Origin: Pseudomonadota bacterium
GTDB lineage: Bacteria; Pseudomonadota; Alphaproteobacteria; Rhizobiales; Beijerinckiaceae
Assembly (NCBI GenBank): GCA_023422485.1
Contig: JAGTAM010000352.1
Span: 1-12,453 of the forward strand
DNA: 12,453 nt
Direction: 5' to 3'
In this document: piece after piece, positions 5,746-12,453 of the stretch
Layout: each line of letters opens with the position of its first letter
Numbering within the stretch: the first letter of the stretch is position 1
Translations under genes and position numbers: made by a program
The notes under the pieces: model-generated
The model's input: only the letters and a program-made list of their open reading frames with translations
Databases searched by the model: none
What the model was told of the DNA's origin: nothing

Positions 5746-7557
5746 CTATCCACAGGGCGCGAGATCGTAGATTCGCACTTGAGCCCGCTCCGCACCGCGC
5801 CAGCGGTCGCAGGAGAGCGTGCCGGCGACGTGGAACGTGCGGCCGATGCCGCCGAGCAGAGCGGCGCCGACCGGCCCTTGTGCAGCGCGAAAAGCGATGC
5901 CCCCGACCGCCTGCCCGTCCCCACTGACGAGACGCGCGCGGACATGTCCGCTGCCGACGATTCCGGCATCGACGAGGCGATGGCGCGGCAGCGCCATCAC
6001 AGGCTCGGGCGCGCCCTGGCCGAAGGGTCCGGCACGCTGGATCAGTCGCACGAGTTCCGCGGTCGCGCCGCCGGCGCTCACCGTGCCGTCGATCAGAAGC
6101 GCCTCGGCCGCTCGCGCCCGGCCGACGGCCTCGGTCAGGTCGCGTGAAAGGCTCGCACCGAAGGCCTCGAGCCCCCCGGCCGCAAGGGTGACACCAGCGG
6201 CCATCGCGTGTCCCCCACCCTTGACCGCGAGTCCCGCCTCGACGGCGCCGCGCACGGCACCGCCGAGATCCGCACCGACCACCGAGCGTCCGGATCCGAC
6301 GGCGCTTCCATCGGGCTTGACGGCGAAGGCGAAGGCCGGCCGGCCGAACCGTTCCTTTAAGCGGGCGGCGATGAGTCCGACAATGCCGGGATGCCATTCG
6401 GCCGAGGCGGCGATCAGCACCGGACGATCGGGGTCGCGGGCGAGGCGTGCATCCATCTCGGCTTCGGCCTCGGCGACTGCCTGTGCCTCGATGGCTTGGC
6501 GCTCTCGATTGAGCCGGTCCAACTCCTCGGCGATGCGGCGCGCCTCGATTGGATCGGCCGTGGTGAGCAACCGCGCGCCGAGGCCGGCATCGCCGATGCG
6601 GCCGCCGGCATTGATGCGCGGCCCGACGAGGAAGCCGAGATGCCACGCTTCCGGCGGCTCGCTCAGTCCGGCGGCGTCGAGAAGGGCCGCCAGCCCCGGT
6701 CGGCCCCTGCCCCGCATCACCGCGAGTCCCTGGACAACGAAGGCGCGGTTGAGCCCAACGAGCGGCACCACGTCGGCGACGGTCGCAAGGGCCACGAGGT
6801 CGAGGAAGTCGGTGAGGCGCGGCTCGGCGATGGAGGCGAAAGCCCCCTCCCCCCGCAATCGGCGGGCGAGCGCGACGAGGGTCATGAAGACGACGCCCGC
6901 CGCGCAGAGATGACCGAGGCCGGAGAGGTCGTCGAGGCGGTTCGGGTTGACCAGGGCTCTCGTCTGCGGAAGCTCCTCCGGAGCACCGTGGTGGTCGAGC
7001 ACGATCACGTCGAGGCCGAGGGCCGCCGCGGCGGCCAGCGGTTCGTGGCCGGCGGTGCCGCAATCGACGCAGACAAGCAGGCCCGCGCCCTCCTCCCGCA
7101 AAGCCGTGACGGCACCGACATTCGGGCCATAGCCTTCCGTGATGCGGTCGGGGATATGGATGCGCACCTTCAGCCCAAGCGCCCGCAGATACGCGGCGAG
7201 GAGCGCCGCACTCGACGCGCCGTCCACGTCGTAGTCGCCGAAGATCGCCACCGCCTCTCGGACCCGCACGGCGTGAGCGAGCCGATCGACCGCCGCCTCC
7301 ATATCCACGAGCACGGAGGGGTCCGGCATCAGGTCGCGCAGGCGCGGGGACAGATAGGCCTCGGCCTCGTCCGGCCGCACGCCGCGCCCGACGAGGACGC
7401 GGGCGAGCAGATCCGGCAGGCCGTAGGCCTGGGTCATGGTCGTCGCGAGCGCTTGCAGACCTGGATCACCGCACCGCACGCGCCAGGGCCGCCCGAGCAC
7501 CGAGGCGGTGATGTCGAGGAAAGGGCGAGGCGGATCGAGGGGCGAGACGAGAGACAT
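5746..7557 (-). CDS. recJ: Single-stranded-DNA-specific 5'-3' exonuclease RecJ
   Basis: The product is 603 aa from ATG 7557; a GTG at 7569 would add four residues and cannot be excluded, and neither start has a good SD. RecJ degrades single-stranded DNA 5' to 3' in RecF-pathway recombination, mismatch repair and base-excision repair. The DHH phosphoesterase motifs are all present: FGDYDVDG (about 106-113), VDCGT (about 164-168) and LDHHG (187-191). After these come GPRINAGGRIG, the WHPGIVGLIAARL segment, and the DHHA1 motif GGHAMAAG. The C-terminal OB-like domain ends in DLAPCG. Length is close to the E. coli enzyme (577 aa), so it looks intact. It follows the pnt operon but is separated from it by a hairpin terminator, so it probably has its own weak promoter in the short 7558-7620 gap. 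A tRNA gene follows. Confidence 0.96.
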   Translation of the reverse strand: MSLVSPLDPPRPFLDITASVLGRPWRVRCGDPGLQALATTMTQAYGLPDLLARVLVGRGVRPDEAEAYLSPRLRDLMPDPSVLVDMEAAVDRLAHAVRVREAVAIFGDYDVDGASSAALLAAYLRALGLKVRIHIPDRITEGYGPNVGAVTALREEGAGLLVCVDCGTAGHEPLAAAAALGLDVIVLDHHGAPEELPQTRALVNPNRLDDLSGLGHLCAAGVVFMTLVALARRLRGEGAFASIAEPRLTDFLDLVALATVADVVPLVGLNRAFVVQGLAVMRGRGRPGLAALLDAAGLSEPPEAWHLGFLVGPRINAGGRIGDAGLGARLLTTADPIEARRIAEELDRLNRERQAIEAQAVAEAEAEMDARLARDPDRPVLIAASAEWHPGIVGLIAARLKERFGRPAFAFAVKPDGSAVGSGRSVVGADLGGAVRGAVEAGLAVKGGGHAMAAGVTLAAGGLEAFGASLSRDLTEAVGRARAAEALLIDGTVSAGGATAELVRLIQRAGPFGQGAPEPVMALPRHRLVDAGIVGSGHVRARLVSGDGQAVGGIAFRAAQGPVGAALLGGIGRTFHVAGTLSCDRWRGAERAQVRIYDLAPCG

Positions 7558-7620
7558 GGCAGCGGACACGGCGCGACCATAGCCGCTTCAGACGGCAAAA
7601 ACTGCGCCCTTCAAACGACA

Positions 7621-7650
7621 GCGGGGCGGACGATTGCTCGCCCGCCCCGC
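7621..7650 (-). terminator. Hairpin terminator of the pnt operon
   Basis: A perfect 9-bp inverted repeat, GCGGGGCGG (7621-7629) and CCGCCCCGC (7642-7650), with a 12-nt loop, begins 23 nt after the pntB stop. The downstream tract on the minus strand is only weakly T-rich (TGTCGTTTG, then GTTTTTG further on), so termination may be incomplete and recJ may receive read-through. Confidence 0.6.
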
Positions 7651-7673
7651 ACCTGACAGCCGTTTCTGGCCGA

Positions 7674-9074
7674 TCAGAGGTTCTTGAGGATGTTGTCGAC
7701 GACCTTCTTGGCGTCGCCGAACAGCATCATCGTGTTGTCGCGGAAGAACAACTCGTTCTCGACGCCGGCATAGCCCGAGCCCATGCCACGCTTGATGAAG
7801 AGAACCGTCTTGGCCTTCTCCACATCGAGGATCGGCATACCGTAGATCGGCGAGGTCTTGTCGGTCTTGGCGGCCGGGTTGGTGACGTCGTTGGCGCCGA
7901 TCACGAAGGCCACGTCGGCCTGCGGGAACTCGCCGTTGATGTCCTCCAGCTCGAACACCTCATCGTAGGGCACGTTGGCTTCCGCCAGAAGCACGTTCAT
8001 ATGCCCCGGCATGCGGCCCGCCACCGGGTGTATGGCGTACTTCACATCGTCGCCCTCCTTCTTCAGCAGGTCGGCCATCTCGCGCAGGGAGTGCTGCGCC
8101 TGGGCGACCGCCATGCCGTAGCCGGGGACGATGATGACCTTCTCGGCGTTCTTCATGATGTAGGCCGCGTCGTCCGGCGAGCCCTGCTTCACAGGACGCG
8201 TCTCGACTTGGCCGCCGCCGGCCGCCGCGGCGGAGTCGCCGCCGAAGCCGCCGAGGATCACTGAGATGAACGAACGGTTCATCGCGTGGCACATGATGTA
8301 CGACAGGATCGCGCCCGAGGAGCCGACCAGCGAGCCCGTGATGATGAGCGCGAGGTTGCCCAGGGTGAAGCCGATGCCGGCCGCGGCCCAGCCCGAGTAG
8401 GAGTTGAGCAGCGACACGACGACGGGCATGTCGGCGCCGCCGATCGGGATGATGATCAGACCGCCGAGGATCAGCGAGACGATCACGATCAGCCAGAACG
8501 CCACCTTTGACTCGGTGCCGATGAAGATGCCGATGAGCACCACCAGACCGATCGCCATGGCGAGGTTGATGATGTGACGGCCCGGCAGCATGATCGGCTT
8601 GCCGGACATGCGCCCGTCGAGCTTGGCGAAGGCGATGACCGAACCGGTGAAGGTGATCGCGCCGATCGCCACGCCGAGGCCCATCTCGAACAGCGACTGC
8701 TTGTGGAAGTGGCCGTTCTCGAGGATGCCGAAGGCCTGAGGCGCGTAGAGCGCACCGGCCGCCACCGCGACCGCCGCGAGGCCGACCAGCGAGTGGAAGG
8801 CGGCGACGAGCTGCGGCATCGCCGTCATCGGCACCCGCTTGGCGATCACCGCACCCGCGCCGCCGCCGATGGCGAGGCCGAGGAGAACGAGGATCCAGGC
8901 GCCGAGGCCGGAGGGCGGATGGCCGACCAGCGTGGTGAGGATGGCGAGCCCCATGCCCACCATGCCGTAGAGGTTGCCCTGACGAGCGGTCGTCGGGTGC
9001 GAGAGCCCCCGCAGCGCCATGATGAACAGGACGCCGGAGACGATGTAGAGAAGGGAAGAGACGTTTTCCGACAT
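7674..9074 (-). CDS. pntB: NAD(P) transhydrogenase subunit beta
   Basis: The 466-aa membrane subunit carries the NADP(H)-binding domain of proton-translocating transhydrogenase, which uses proton flow to drive hydride transfer from NADH to NADP+. The N-terminal part, to about residue 265, has about nine hydrophobic helices. His94 (AAFHSLVGLAA) and Asp215 (GGADMPVVVSLLNSYSGW) match residues known to matter for proton translocation in the E. coli enzyme. The C-terminal dIII domain has the NADP motif VPGYGMAVAQAQ (316-327), HPVAGRMPGHMNVLLAEA (349-366), IGANDVTNPAA, and the lid-like KRGMGSGYAG (428-437). The full length is usual for PntB. ATG 9074 follows the pntA2 stop after 4 bp, with GAGG just upstream overlapping the end of pntA2, so translation is probably coupled. 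Confidence 0.98.
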   Translation of the reverse strand: MSENVSSLLYIVSGVLFIMALRGLSHPTTARQGNLYGMVGMGLAILTTLVGHPPSGLGAWILVLLGLAIGGGAGAVIAKRVPMTAMPQLVAAFHSLVGLAAVAVAAGALYAPQAFGILENGHFHKQSLFEMGLGVAIGAITFTGSVIAFAKLDGRMSGKPIMLPGRHIINLAMAIGLVVLIGIFIGTESKVAFWLIVIVSLILGGLIIIPIGGADMPVVVSLLNSYSGWAAAGIGFTLGNLALIITGSLVGSSGAILSYIMCHAMNRSFISVILGGFGGDSAAAAGGGQVETRPVKQGSPDDAAYIMKNAEKVIIVPGYGMAVAQAQHSLREMADLLKKEGDDVKYAIHPVAGRMPGHMNVLLAEANVPYDEVFELEDINGEFPQADVAFVIGANDVTNPAAKTDKTSPIYGMPILDVEKAKTVLFIKRGMGSGYAGVENELFFRDNTMMLFGDAKKVVDNILKNL

Positions 9075-9078
9075 CGCC

Positions 9079-9531
9079 TCAGGCCTTCTTCTTGTACATG
9101 CCGAGCATGCGCTGCGTGACGAGGAAGCCGCCGAAGATGTTCACGGAGGCGAGAACGATACCGATGAAGCCGAAGAAGCGGGCCCAGCCGGTGCCCTTCT
9201 CGATCAGCGGGACGCCGACGGCGAGCAGAGCGCCGACGATGATGACGGAGGAGATCGCGTTGGTGACGGACATGAGCGGCGTGTGCAGCGCAGGCGTCAC
9301 CGACCAGACGACGTAGTAGCCGACGAAGATCGCGAGCACGAAGATCGCGAGGCGGAACACGGTCGGATCGACCGCGCCATGGGTGGCGGCGGCCACGCCG
9401 TGGCCGAGCGCGTCGGCGATCGACTGGGCGTGGGCGGCGTTCTGCTGGGCGATGTCGGCCGCGGCGCGCGCGGCGGCGGCGGCGGCGTTGGCCTGATCAG
9501 CAGGCGAGACGGGCGGAAGGGGGGTTGCCAT
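9079..9531 (-). CDS. pntA2: NAD(P) transhydrogenase subunit alpha 2 (membrane part)
   Basis: The 150-aa protein corresponds to the membrane domain that forms the C-terminus of PntA in E. coli but is a separate gene in many alphaproteobacteria such as Rhodospirillum. Residues 1-55 are an unusual Ala-rich, predicted helical extension ([22 protein letters not shown]). Three membrane helices follow: about 58-78 ([19 protein letters not shown]), about 90-108 ([19 protein letters not shown]) and about 117-138. [16 protein letters not shown] between the first two is the well-conserved family signature. The ATG at 9531 has a strong GGAGGATC ribosome-binding site (9537-9544). It lies 21 bp after pntA1 and 4 bp before pntB. 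Confidence 0.96.
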   Translation of the reverse strand: MATPLPPVSPADQANAAAAAARAAADIAQQNAAHAQSIADALGHGVAAATHGAVDPTVFRLAIFVLAIFVGYYVVWSVTPALHTPLMSVTNAISSVIIVGALLAVGVPLIEKGTGWARFFGFIGIVLASVNIFGGFLVTQRMLGMYKKKA

Positions 9532-9552
9532 GGTGAGATCCTCCGCGACCGA

Positions 9553-10692
9553 TCAGGCTTTGGGCTGAAAGTTGGGGTGGACCACCTGACCGTCGCGGGT
9601 GAGGTTGGTGGCCTTGACGAGTTCGTCGTCCCAATTCACCGCCAGCGCCTTCGCTTCCTTGTCGATCATCGTCTCGACGAAGGCGTAGAGGTTGCGGGCG
9701 TAGAGGCTCGAGGCGGTCGCCGCGAGGCGGCCTGGCACGTTGACGTGGCCGACGATCTTCACGCCGTTGCCGACGGTGACGATCTCACCGGCCTTGGCAC
9801 CGGCGACGTTGCCGCCGCGCTCGACCGCGAGGTCGACGAGCACCGAACCGGGCTTCATCGAAGCGACCATCTCTTCCGAGACGAGCTTCGGTGCCGGGCG
9901 GCCCGGGATCAGGGCCGTGGTGATGACGATGTCCTGCTTGGCGATGTGGCCCTTGACCAGCTCCGCCTGTTTCTTCTGGTACTCGGCCGACATCTCCTTG
10001 GCGTAGCCGCCGGAGGTCTCGGCCTGCTTGAACTCGTCGTCCTCGACGGCGACGAATTTGGCGCCGAGCGTTTCGACCTGTTCCTTGGTGGCAGGCCGCA
10101 CGTCGGTGGCGGTGACCACGGCGCCCATGCGGCGGGCGGTGGCGATCGCCTGGAGGCCGGCGACGCCGACGCCCATGATGAAGATGCGTGCGGCCGGAAC
10201 GGTGCCGGCGGCGGTCATCATCATCGGCAGGGAGCGGCCGTACTCGGCAGCGCCATCAACGACGGCGCGGTAGCCGGCGAGGTTGGCCTGTGAGGAGAGG
10301 ACGTCCATCACCTGCGCGCGGGTGATGCGGGGCATCAGCTCCATGGCGAAGGTGTTCACGCCGGCCTCGGCCGCGGCCTTCAGTGCGTCCTCGTGGCCGT
10401 AGGGGTCCATGATCGCAACGACCGTGGCGCCCTTCTGGATCTTGGCCAGTTCGTCCGAATTCGGACGGCGGACCTTGAGGACGAGGTCGGCGCCGGAGAG
10501 AGCTTCCTCGGCGCTTCCGGCGATCTTGGCGCCGGCCGATTCATACTCCGCATCGGGAACGCCGGCTTTAGCGCCCGCTCCCGATTGCACGACGACTTCG
10601 CTGCCCAGACCAATGAACTTCTTGACCGTTTCTGGGACGGCCGCGACCCGTGGTTCTATCGGGTCCGTCTCCGTCAAGACGGCAATACGCAT
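9553..10692 (-). CDS. pntA1: NAD(P) transhydrogenase subunit alpha 1 (NAD(H)-binding)
   Basis: The 379-aa soluble dI subunit binds NAD(H) and docks on the membrane subunits encoded next in the operon. It belongs to the alanine dehydrogenase/PntA fold. The N-terminal motif is ETDPIEPRVAAVPETVKKF. The segment PRITRAQVMDVLSSQANLAGY (about 121-141) is the conserved nucleotide-contacting loop. GVGVAGLQA (174-182) is the Rossmann GxGxxG turn, and TATDVRPATKEQ follows, with Asp197 likely holding the NAD ribose. No hydrophobic helices occur at the C-terminus, which agrees with a split PntA. The start at 10692 has GGGAG about 8 nt upstream. The gene begins about 70 bp after the strong terminator of the subunit IV gene, so its promoter should lie in that short gap. 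Confidence 0.98.
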   Translation of the reverse strand: MRIAVLTETDPIEPRVAAVPETVKKFIGLGSEVVVQSGAGAKAGVPDAEYESAGAKIAGSAEEALSGADLVLKVRRPNSDELAKIQKGATVVAIMDPYGHEDALKAAAEAGVNTFAMELMPRITRAQVMDVLSSQANLAGYRAVVDGAAEYGRSLPMMMTAAGTVPAARIFIMGVGVAGLQAIATARRMGAVVTATDVRPATKEQVETLGAKFVAVEDDEFKQAETSGGYAKEMSAEYQKKQAELVKGHIAKQDIVITTALIPGRPAPKLVSEEMVASMKPGSVLVDLAVERGGNVAGAKAGEIVTVGNGVKIVGHVNVPGRLAATASSLYARNLYAFVETMIDKEAKALAVNWDDELVKATNLTRDGQVVHPNFQPKA

Positions 10693-10762
10693 CAGTTGCT
10701 CCCGTTCTTACAGCCGCCTTTCGGCGTGCCGGTATCCGAGCCTTCTTGGAAGTTCAGATCTG

Positions 10763-10788
10763 AAAAAGGCCGACCCGGAGGGCCGGCC
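10763..10788 (-). terminator. Intrinsic terminator after the oxidase subunit IV gene
   Basis: Read on the minus strand, GGCCGGCCC-TCC-GGGTCGGCC forms a 9-bp stem (one G-U pair) with a 3-nt loop and is followed at once by TTTTT (10763-10767). It lies 15 nt after the stop codon. This is a textbook Rho-independent terminator and separates the subunit IV gene from pntA1. Confidence 0.9.
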
Positions 10789-10803
10789 CGAAAACCTCAA
10801 TCC

Positions 10804-11097
10804 TCAGCTCAGGAAGAGGATCGCGAGGAGTGCGGCGAGGACGAAGGCCTGAGCCTTCCATCCGATGGCCGGGACGAAGGCACCGGCGGCCGCAGCCACC
10901 CAGGACACCAGCACGCCGATGATGGCGGTCACCCAGGCCTCGTGCACGCCGCCGATGGCCAGCGCCACGACCCAGCACAGAACCGTGACGGTGCCGATCT
11001 CGACGAAGCGGACGAAGCCCCGGTAGGTCTGCTCGTGGGTCTTCTCGTCCATCGCCGGGCTGTAGTTCAGGCCGGTGAGGGTCTTCGTGTCCGCCAT
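10804..11097 (-). CDS. aa3-type cytochrome c oxidase subunit IV
   Basis: The 97-aa protein starts at ATG 11097, chosen over the frame's earlier ATG at 11133 because AGGGAA lies upstream and because the Met-Ala-Asp start fits the family. The N-terminal region MDEKTHEQTYRGFVRFVEIG (16-35) is the typical motif of the short bacterial aa3 oxidase subunit IV family (Asp17, His21, Tyr25, Phe28). A first membrane helix follows at about 33-51. Known members of about 50 aa end there; this one adds two more hydrophobic helices (about 55-73 and 79-96). The small subunit is an accessory part of the terminal oxidase and is not needed for catalysis in studied species. The oxidase core genes are absent from the window. 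The gene is a single-gene unit with a candidate promoter and a strong terminator, placed just before pntA1. Confidence 0.85.
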   Translation of the reverse strand: MADTKTLTGLNYSPAMDEKTHEQTYRGFVRFVEIGTVTVLCWVVALAIGGVHEAWVTAIIGVLVSWVAAAAGAFVPAIGWKAQAFVLAALLAILFLS

Positions 11098-11138
11098 TGC
11101 GCGCCCGTTCCCTGTTGTCGTTTTGCTTGTCACGCGCG

Positions 11139-11167
11139 GATTTAGCGCAAGGCAAACTCACTCGCAA
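11139..11167 (-). promoter_or_regulatory. Candidate promoter of the oxidase subunit IV gene
   Basis: On the minus strand TTGCGA (11162-11167) and TAAATC (11139-11144) are separated by 17 nt, placing a start near 11132, about 35 nt before the ATG. Match to consensus is four of six and three of six, so this is plausible rather than certain. Confidence 0.4.
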
Positions 11168-11209
11168 TCAGCTTGACGGTCAGGGTGGTGGATCGTGAGC
11201 CGACTTTTG

Positions 11210-12453
11210 TTATGCCGGGGCGGGAAGCCCGGCCCCGTCCAGCGCAGTTTCCTGACGTTCGGACAGCGTCTCGAGAGAGAAGCGCTCGATCTCGGCTTCG
11301 AACAGGCGGTGGTAGTTCAGTTCGGATCGCAGGTGCAGGAACACGGCACCGAGACCGACGGCCGCACGGTCCATGAAGACGAATTCCTGTGGAACCGTGA
11401 CCGGACCGCGCTCTTTGAGCGCCTGATGCACGGAGAAGGCTTCCCGCCGTCCGTAGGCGCCGGGCTCGACGCCGTCCGCGACGGTGCGCGTGCGGTCTTC
11501 GAGCAGGGGTCCGTAGATGAACCGGGCCCAGATGTTGAGGATGTCGACGGTTTCCCGGTCGAGGCGCTTGAAGCCCCAGACCTCGTAGGCGTGGACGACG
11601 CGGTCCCGATCATCCTCCAGCAGCCCGCGATAGAGGTCGACCACGCCGCCGACGAAGCGCGGGTGGAAGATGCGTACGCAGCCGTAATCGAGCAGGTTGA
11701 TGCCCTGTGCCTCACCGCCCTCCGAGAAGACGGTATAGTTGCCCAGATGCGGGTCACCGTGGATGACGGCGGCGCGGCTGAACGGGTGCCACCACGCCTT
11801 GAACATCGCCTGGGCGATGCGATTGCGGATTTCGATCGGGGCATCGGCGAAATTGAGGATCCGCTCACCGTCGAGCCAGCCGAGGGTGAGGAGCCGCTTC
11901 GTCGAGAGGCTGGGATGCACTGTCGGCACCCGCACCGCGTCGATGTCCTTCAGCACATCGCCGTAGAGGGCGGCATGCTTGGCCTCGCGGCCGTAATCGA
12001 GTTCCTCGCGGACCCGCGCGCCGATCTCCTTGGCGATCTCCGACGTATCGAGCCAGGAATTCATGCGACGGTGCAGGGCGAAGGCGACCTGAAGCTGCTT
12101 GAGGTCGGCTTCCACGGCCGACTGCATGTCGGGATACTGAAGCTTGCAGGCGAGCGGCGCGCCGTCGAGTGATTCGGCGCGATGAACCTGGCCGAGCGAG
12201 GCCGCGGCGGCGGGCTTCAGGTCGAATTGGCCGAAGCGGGTCTGCCAGTCGGCCCCGAGTTCGGCCATCATTCGCCGTTTGACGAAGGCCGCGCCCATCG
12301 GCGGTGCGTCGGCCTGGAGCTTCTGCAGCTCGGCGGCGTATTCGGGCGGCAGGAGGTCCGGCACGGTGGCGAGCAACTGCGCCACCTTCATGATCGGCCC
12401 CTTGAGGCCGCCGAGCGCCTGGGCCAGGGCCGCAGCGTTGTTCAGGCTCGCGC
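11210..12453 (-). CDS. ABC1/UbiB/COQ8-family atypical kinase (N-terminus outside window)
   Basis: The frame is open from the window edge to a TAA at 11210, leaving 413 residues; the true start lies beyond 12453. Methionines such as the one at 12391 are internal, because family sequence (ALAQALGGLKGPI) continues upstream of it. The motifs of the atypical ABC1 kinases appear in order: the KxGQ-like region LKGPIMKVAQLLATVPDLLP, the Ala-rich loop AAAASLGQVHRA that replaces the Gly-rich loop, the VAIK-type lysine in LACKLQYP, EELDYGREAKH, the catalytic HGDPHLGNY, and LLDYGCVR as the DFG equivalent. These proteins support ubiquinone biosynthesis, probably as ATPases acting on the lipid-linked complex. 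The C-terminus lacks the two membrane helices of E. coli UbiB and so resembles eukaryotic COQ8/ADCK3 more. The protein ends in DGAGLPAPA. It is separated from the oxidase subunit gene by 112 bp. Confidence 0.92.
   Translation of the reverse strand, partial: ASLNNAAALAQALGGLKGPIMKVAQLLATVPDLLPPEYAAELQKLQADAPPMGAAFVKRRMMAELGADWQTRFGQFDLKPAAAASLGQVHRAESLDGAPLACKLQYPDMQSAVEADLKQLQVAFALHRRMNSWLDTSEIAKEIGARVREELDYGREAKHAALYGDVLKDIDAVRVPTVHPSLSTKRLLTLGWLDGERILNFADAPIEIRNRIAQAMFKAWWHPFSRAAVIHGDPHLGNYTVFSEGGEAQGINLLDYGCVRIFHPRFVGGVVDLYRGLLEDDRDRVVHAYEVWGFKRLDRETVDILNIWARFIYGPLLEDRTRTVADGVEPGAYGRREAFSVHQALKERGPVTVPQEFVFMDRAAVGLGAVFLHLRSELNYHRLFEAEIERFSLETLSERQETALDGAGLPAPA

Noticed and set aside
5606..7063. 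A 485-codon minus-strand frame overlapping recJ
   Set aside because: Arg-rich out-of-frame product that runs from within recJ into the tRNA; recJ itself carries all catalytic motifs in its own frame.
9283..10293. A 336-codon plus-strand frame opposite pntA1/pntA2
   Set aside because: Asp/His/Gly/Arg-rich shadow of the transhydrogenase genes; no domain and no initiation signal.

Overview
The window is GC-rich DNA from an alphaproteobacterium. The gene set (split three-subunit PntA1/PntA2/PntB transhydrogenase, a small aa3-oxidase subunit IV gene beside it, an HWE-type histidine kinase, TamA/TamB, and a COQ8-like ABC1 kinase) and the protein style fit the Hyphomicrobiales, most likely Methylobacterium/Methylorubrum. 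The genus is an inference from recognition, not from a database search. Every gene I can support lies on the minus strand, so transcription runs from high to low coordinates. The long plus-strand frames are shadows caused by high GC.

Layout in transcription order (right to left): an ABC1/UbiB-family kinase gene whose 5' end is cut by the window edge (11210-12453); an aa3-type cytochrome c oxidase subunit IV gene with a candidate promoter before it and a strong intrinsic terminator after it; the pntA1-pntA2-pntB operon for proton-translocating transhydrogenase, closed by a GC-rich hairpin; recJ; a tRNA-Tyr(GTA) with its own good promoter; a 302-bp gene-free region holding a 16-nt palindrome; a Crp/Fnr-type regulator; a small soluble HWE histidine kinase without a sensor domain; a 196-bp leader rich in inverted repeats; tamA; and tamB, of which only the first 532 codons are in the window.

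Functionally the right half is bioenergetics. The ABC1 kinase probably supports ubiquinone metabolism, subunit IV belongs to the terminal oxidase, and PntAB couples the proton gradient to NADPH formation. The middle holds DNA repair and a tRNA. The left half combines a probable small regulatory unit (Crp/Fnr regulator plus orphan HWE kinase) with the outer-membrane TamA/TamB module. No mobile element, CRISPR array, prophage or defence cassette is visible.

I do not see a clearly new biological system. The parts most worth a second look are regulatory. An 8-mer (AACAGATT) is shared by the Crp/Fnr upstream palindrome and the kinase leader. A long-loop hairpin lies against the kinase start codon. 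A GGTGTGC repeat cluster lies upstream of tamA. The sensor-less kinase has no response regulator beside it.
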